This document shows, in pieces, positions 11,938 through 13,242 of a stretch of DNA of 13,242 nt (its first letter is position 1; every line of letters starts with the position of its first letter). The DNA lies in the NCBI GenBank assembly GCA_964646035.1, contig CAZYDJ010000065.1:1-13242 (forward strand). The letters are read 5' to 3'. The notes beneath the pieces were generated by a model. The model was not told where the DNA came from. It ran no database searches and saw nothing but the letters and a program-made list of their open reading frames with translations. Both the position numbers and the translations under genes were made by a program. Source of the stretch: CAYLMM01 sp964646035 (GTDB lineage: Bacteria > Krumholzibacteriota > Krumholzibacteriia > LZORAL124-64-63).

Positions 11938-13242
11938 ATGAACGCGATACTCCCCACGATCACCGATCCAGAGCAGGTCGGAGCGCTTTCTGTCGCCGAA
12001 CTCCAGCGGCTCTGCTCCGAAATTCGCGAGGAGATCATCTCCACCGTTTCCGAGACGGGGGGACATCTCGGCGCCAGCCTGGGCGTGGTCGAACTGACTG
12101 TCGCGTTGCATCACGTCTATGAATCACCGCATGACAAGATCATCTGGGACGTCGGCCACCAGGCCTATGCCCACAAGCTGCTCACCGGACGCCGCGAGGC
12201 TTTCCACACCCTGCGCCAGGGACACGGGATCAGCGGTTTCCCCAAGCGCAGCGAGAGCGTGCACGACATCTTCGGCGTCGGACACGCCAGCACCTCGATC
12301 AGCGCCGCCCTCGGCTTCGCCAAGGCGAGGGACCTGCGCGGCGAGGACCACCACGTGATAGCAGTCATCGGCGACGGATCACTCACCGGGGGACTGTCCT
12401 TCGAAGGGATGAACAACGCCGGCCAGATGCAGACCAACTTCACGGTCATCCTCAACGACAACGAGATGAGCATCTCGCGCAACGTGGGAGCCCTGGCGAA
12501 GTATCTGACCCGCATCACCAGCGGCCAGCTCTACACCCGCTTCGAGCGGAATCTGTGGAAGCTCCTCGGCAAGTTCCCCCGCGGCCGGTTGGCCCAGGAA
12601 CTAGCAAGCCGGGTCAAGGAGGGGCTGAAGCAGCTAGTCGTTCCGACCATTCTCTTCGAAGAGATGGGTTTCAAGTATTTCGGTCCGATCGACGGCCACG
12701 ACCTGCCCACGGTCATCCGGACCCTGCAATCGGTGAAGAAGCTCTCGGGGCCGGTGATGATCCACGCGATCACGACCAAGGGCAAGGGTTACCGTTTCGC
12801 GGAGCAGGACAGGGCCCGCTATCACGGTGTCGGCAAATTCGACCGCGCCAAGGGGCTCGGCCCGAGCACGGGCGGGGCGCCGAGCTATACCGAGGTTTTC
12901 GGCCGCACCATGATCGAACTCGCCGAGCGGGACGACCGGATCGTGGCCATCACCGCGGCGATGCCCTCGGGCACCGGACTCGTCGGCTTCCGCGACGCGC
13001 ATCCCGAACGTTTCTTCGATGTCGGTATCGCCGAAGCCCACGCCGTCACCTTCGCCGCCGGCCTGGCCTGTGAAGGGATGCGGCCGGTCTGCGCCATCTA
13101 CTCCACCTTCCTGCAGCGGGCCTTCGATCAGTTGATCCATGATGTGGCGATCCAGAACCTGCCTGTCGTATTCGCGATCGATCGCGGGGGAGTGGTCGGC
13201 GAGGACGGCCCCACCCATCGCGGCTGCGTCGATCTCTCCTAT
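11938..13242 (+). CDS. dxs: 1-deoxy-D-xylulose-5-phosphate synthase (partial at 3' end)
   Basis: Dxs joins pyruvate and glyceraldehyde 3-phosphate using thiamine diphosphate, the first step of the methylerythritol phosphate route to isoprenoids. The frame is open to the window edge: 435 residues of an expected 620-640. ATG 11938 is preceded directly by an in-frame TGA, so no longer N-terminus is possible; there is no good Shine-Dalgarno, only GGGAA about 8 nt upstream. Visible landmarks are H43 in GGHLGASLG, H74 in DVGHQAY, the thiamine-diphosphate motif GDG at 145-147 to N173 and N175 (LNDNEMS), YFGPIDGHD at 247-255, and the catalytic glutamate E366 in GIAEAHAVTFAAG, where most homologues have Q at 367. 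DRGGVVGEDGPTHRG starts the pyrimidine-binding part. It lies downstream of the prenyl synthase whose substrates its pathway provides. Confidence 0.96.
   Translation, partial: MNAILPTITDPEQVGALSVAELQRLCSEIREEIISTVSETGGHLGASLGVVELTVALHHVYESPHDKIIWDVGHQAYAHKLLTGRREAFHTLRQGHGISGFPKRSESVHDIFGVGHASTSISAALGFAKARDLRGEDHHVIAVIGDGSLTGGLSFEGMNNAGQMQTNFTVILNDNEMSISRNVGALAKYLTRITSGQLYTRFERNLWKLLGKFPRGRLAQELASRVKEGLKQLVVPTILFEEMGFKYFGPIDGHDLPTVIRTLQSVKKLSGPVMIHAITTKGKGYRFAEQDRARYHGVGKFDRAKGLGPSTGGAPSYTEVFGRTMIELAERDDRIVAITAAMPSGTGLVGFRDAHPERFFDVGIAEAHAVTFAAGLACEGMRPVCAIYSTFLQRAFDQLIHDVAIQNLPVVFAIDRGGVVGEDGPTHRGCVDLSY

Noticed and set aside
10845..12044. 399-residue minus-strand frame across the prenyl synthase and the dxs start
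   Set aside because: It is antisense to clear IspA and Dxs coding sequence and has no domain of its own.
1..13242. Search for CRISPR repeats, transposase genes, phage genes, toxin-antitoxin pairs or a defence cassette
   Set aside because: No repeated units, terminal inverted repeats or such protein families were seen; gaps are short and filled by core genes and their signals.

Overview
The window is a compact, GC-rich stretch of bacterial core chromosome. Every recognisable gene lies on the + strand and intergenic gaps are short. I see no mobile element, prophage, CRISPR array, defence island or other accessory cassette. The gene content (primary-type sigma factor, aminoacyl-tRNA synthetases, IF3, L35, L20, ZapA, RNase Y, FolD, isoprenoid enzymes) fits a free-living Gram-negative-type bacterium. 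The pairing of ZapA with 6S RNA, an RNase Y gene and a Bacteroidota/Gemmatimonadota/Deltaproteobacteria-like sigma C-terminus suggests an under-sampled lineage near the FCB group or the former Deltaproteobacteria. That placement is inference; no species can be named from what is visible.

Layout. 1-453: C-terminal 150 residues of a sigma-70 family factor, cut by the window edge. 458-577: a promoter-like element and a tRNA-Val(GAC) with encoded CCA and an unusual C at position 33. 593-3964: thrS, infC, rpmI and rplT, the classic translation cluster, with a terminator-like hairpin ahead of thrS, another ahead of infC, and an AUC start codon for infC. 4032-7513: pheS and pheT, overlapping by 4 nt through a TTG start. 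7567-8219: a small ZapB-like coiled-coil protein and ZapA, both cell division. 8220-8397: a 6S RNA gene not visible to ORF-based annotation. 8436-10026: a hairpin that pairs the ribosome binding site of rny, then rny (RNase Y). 10063-13242: folD, an ispA-type prenyl synthase and the first 435 residues of dxs, which runs off the right edge.

How it fits together. The left half builds the translation apparatus: charging of tRNA with Thr and Phe, a Val tRNA, initiation factor 3 and two large-subunit proteins. The middle joins Z-ring assembly (ZapA plus a ZapB-like partner) with two global RNA regulators: 6S RNA, which binds sigma-70 holoenzyme, and RNase Y, an mRNA decay endonuclease. The right end supplies one-carbon folate units (FolD) and the methylerythritol-phosphate and prenyl diphosphate steps of isoprenoid synthesis (Dxs, IspA).

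The window holds no evident new multi-gene system. The most interesting items are small: C33 in the tRNA, the AUC start of infC behind a perfect Shine-Dalgarno, the 6S RNA with a fully paired closing stem, the hairpin masking the rny ribosome binding site, and substitutions at usually conserved active-site positions of PheS and FolD. No interval longer than 300 bases lacks a gene.
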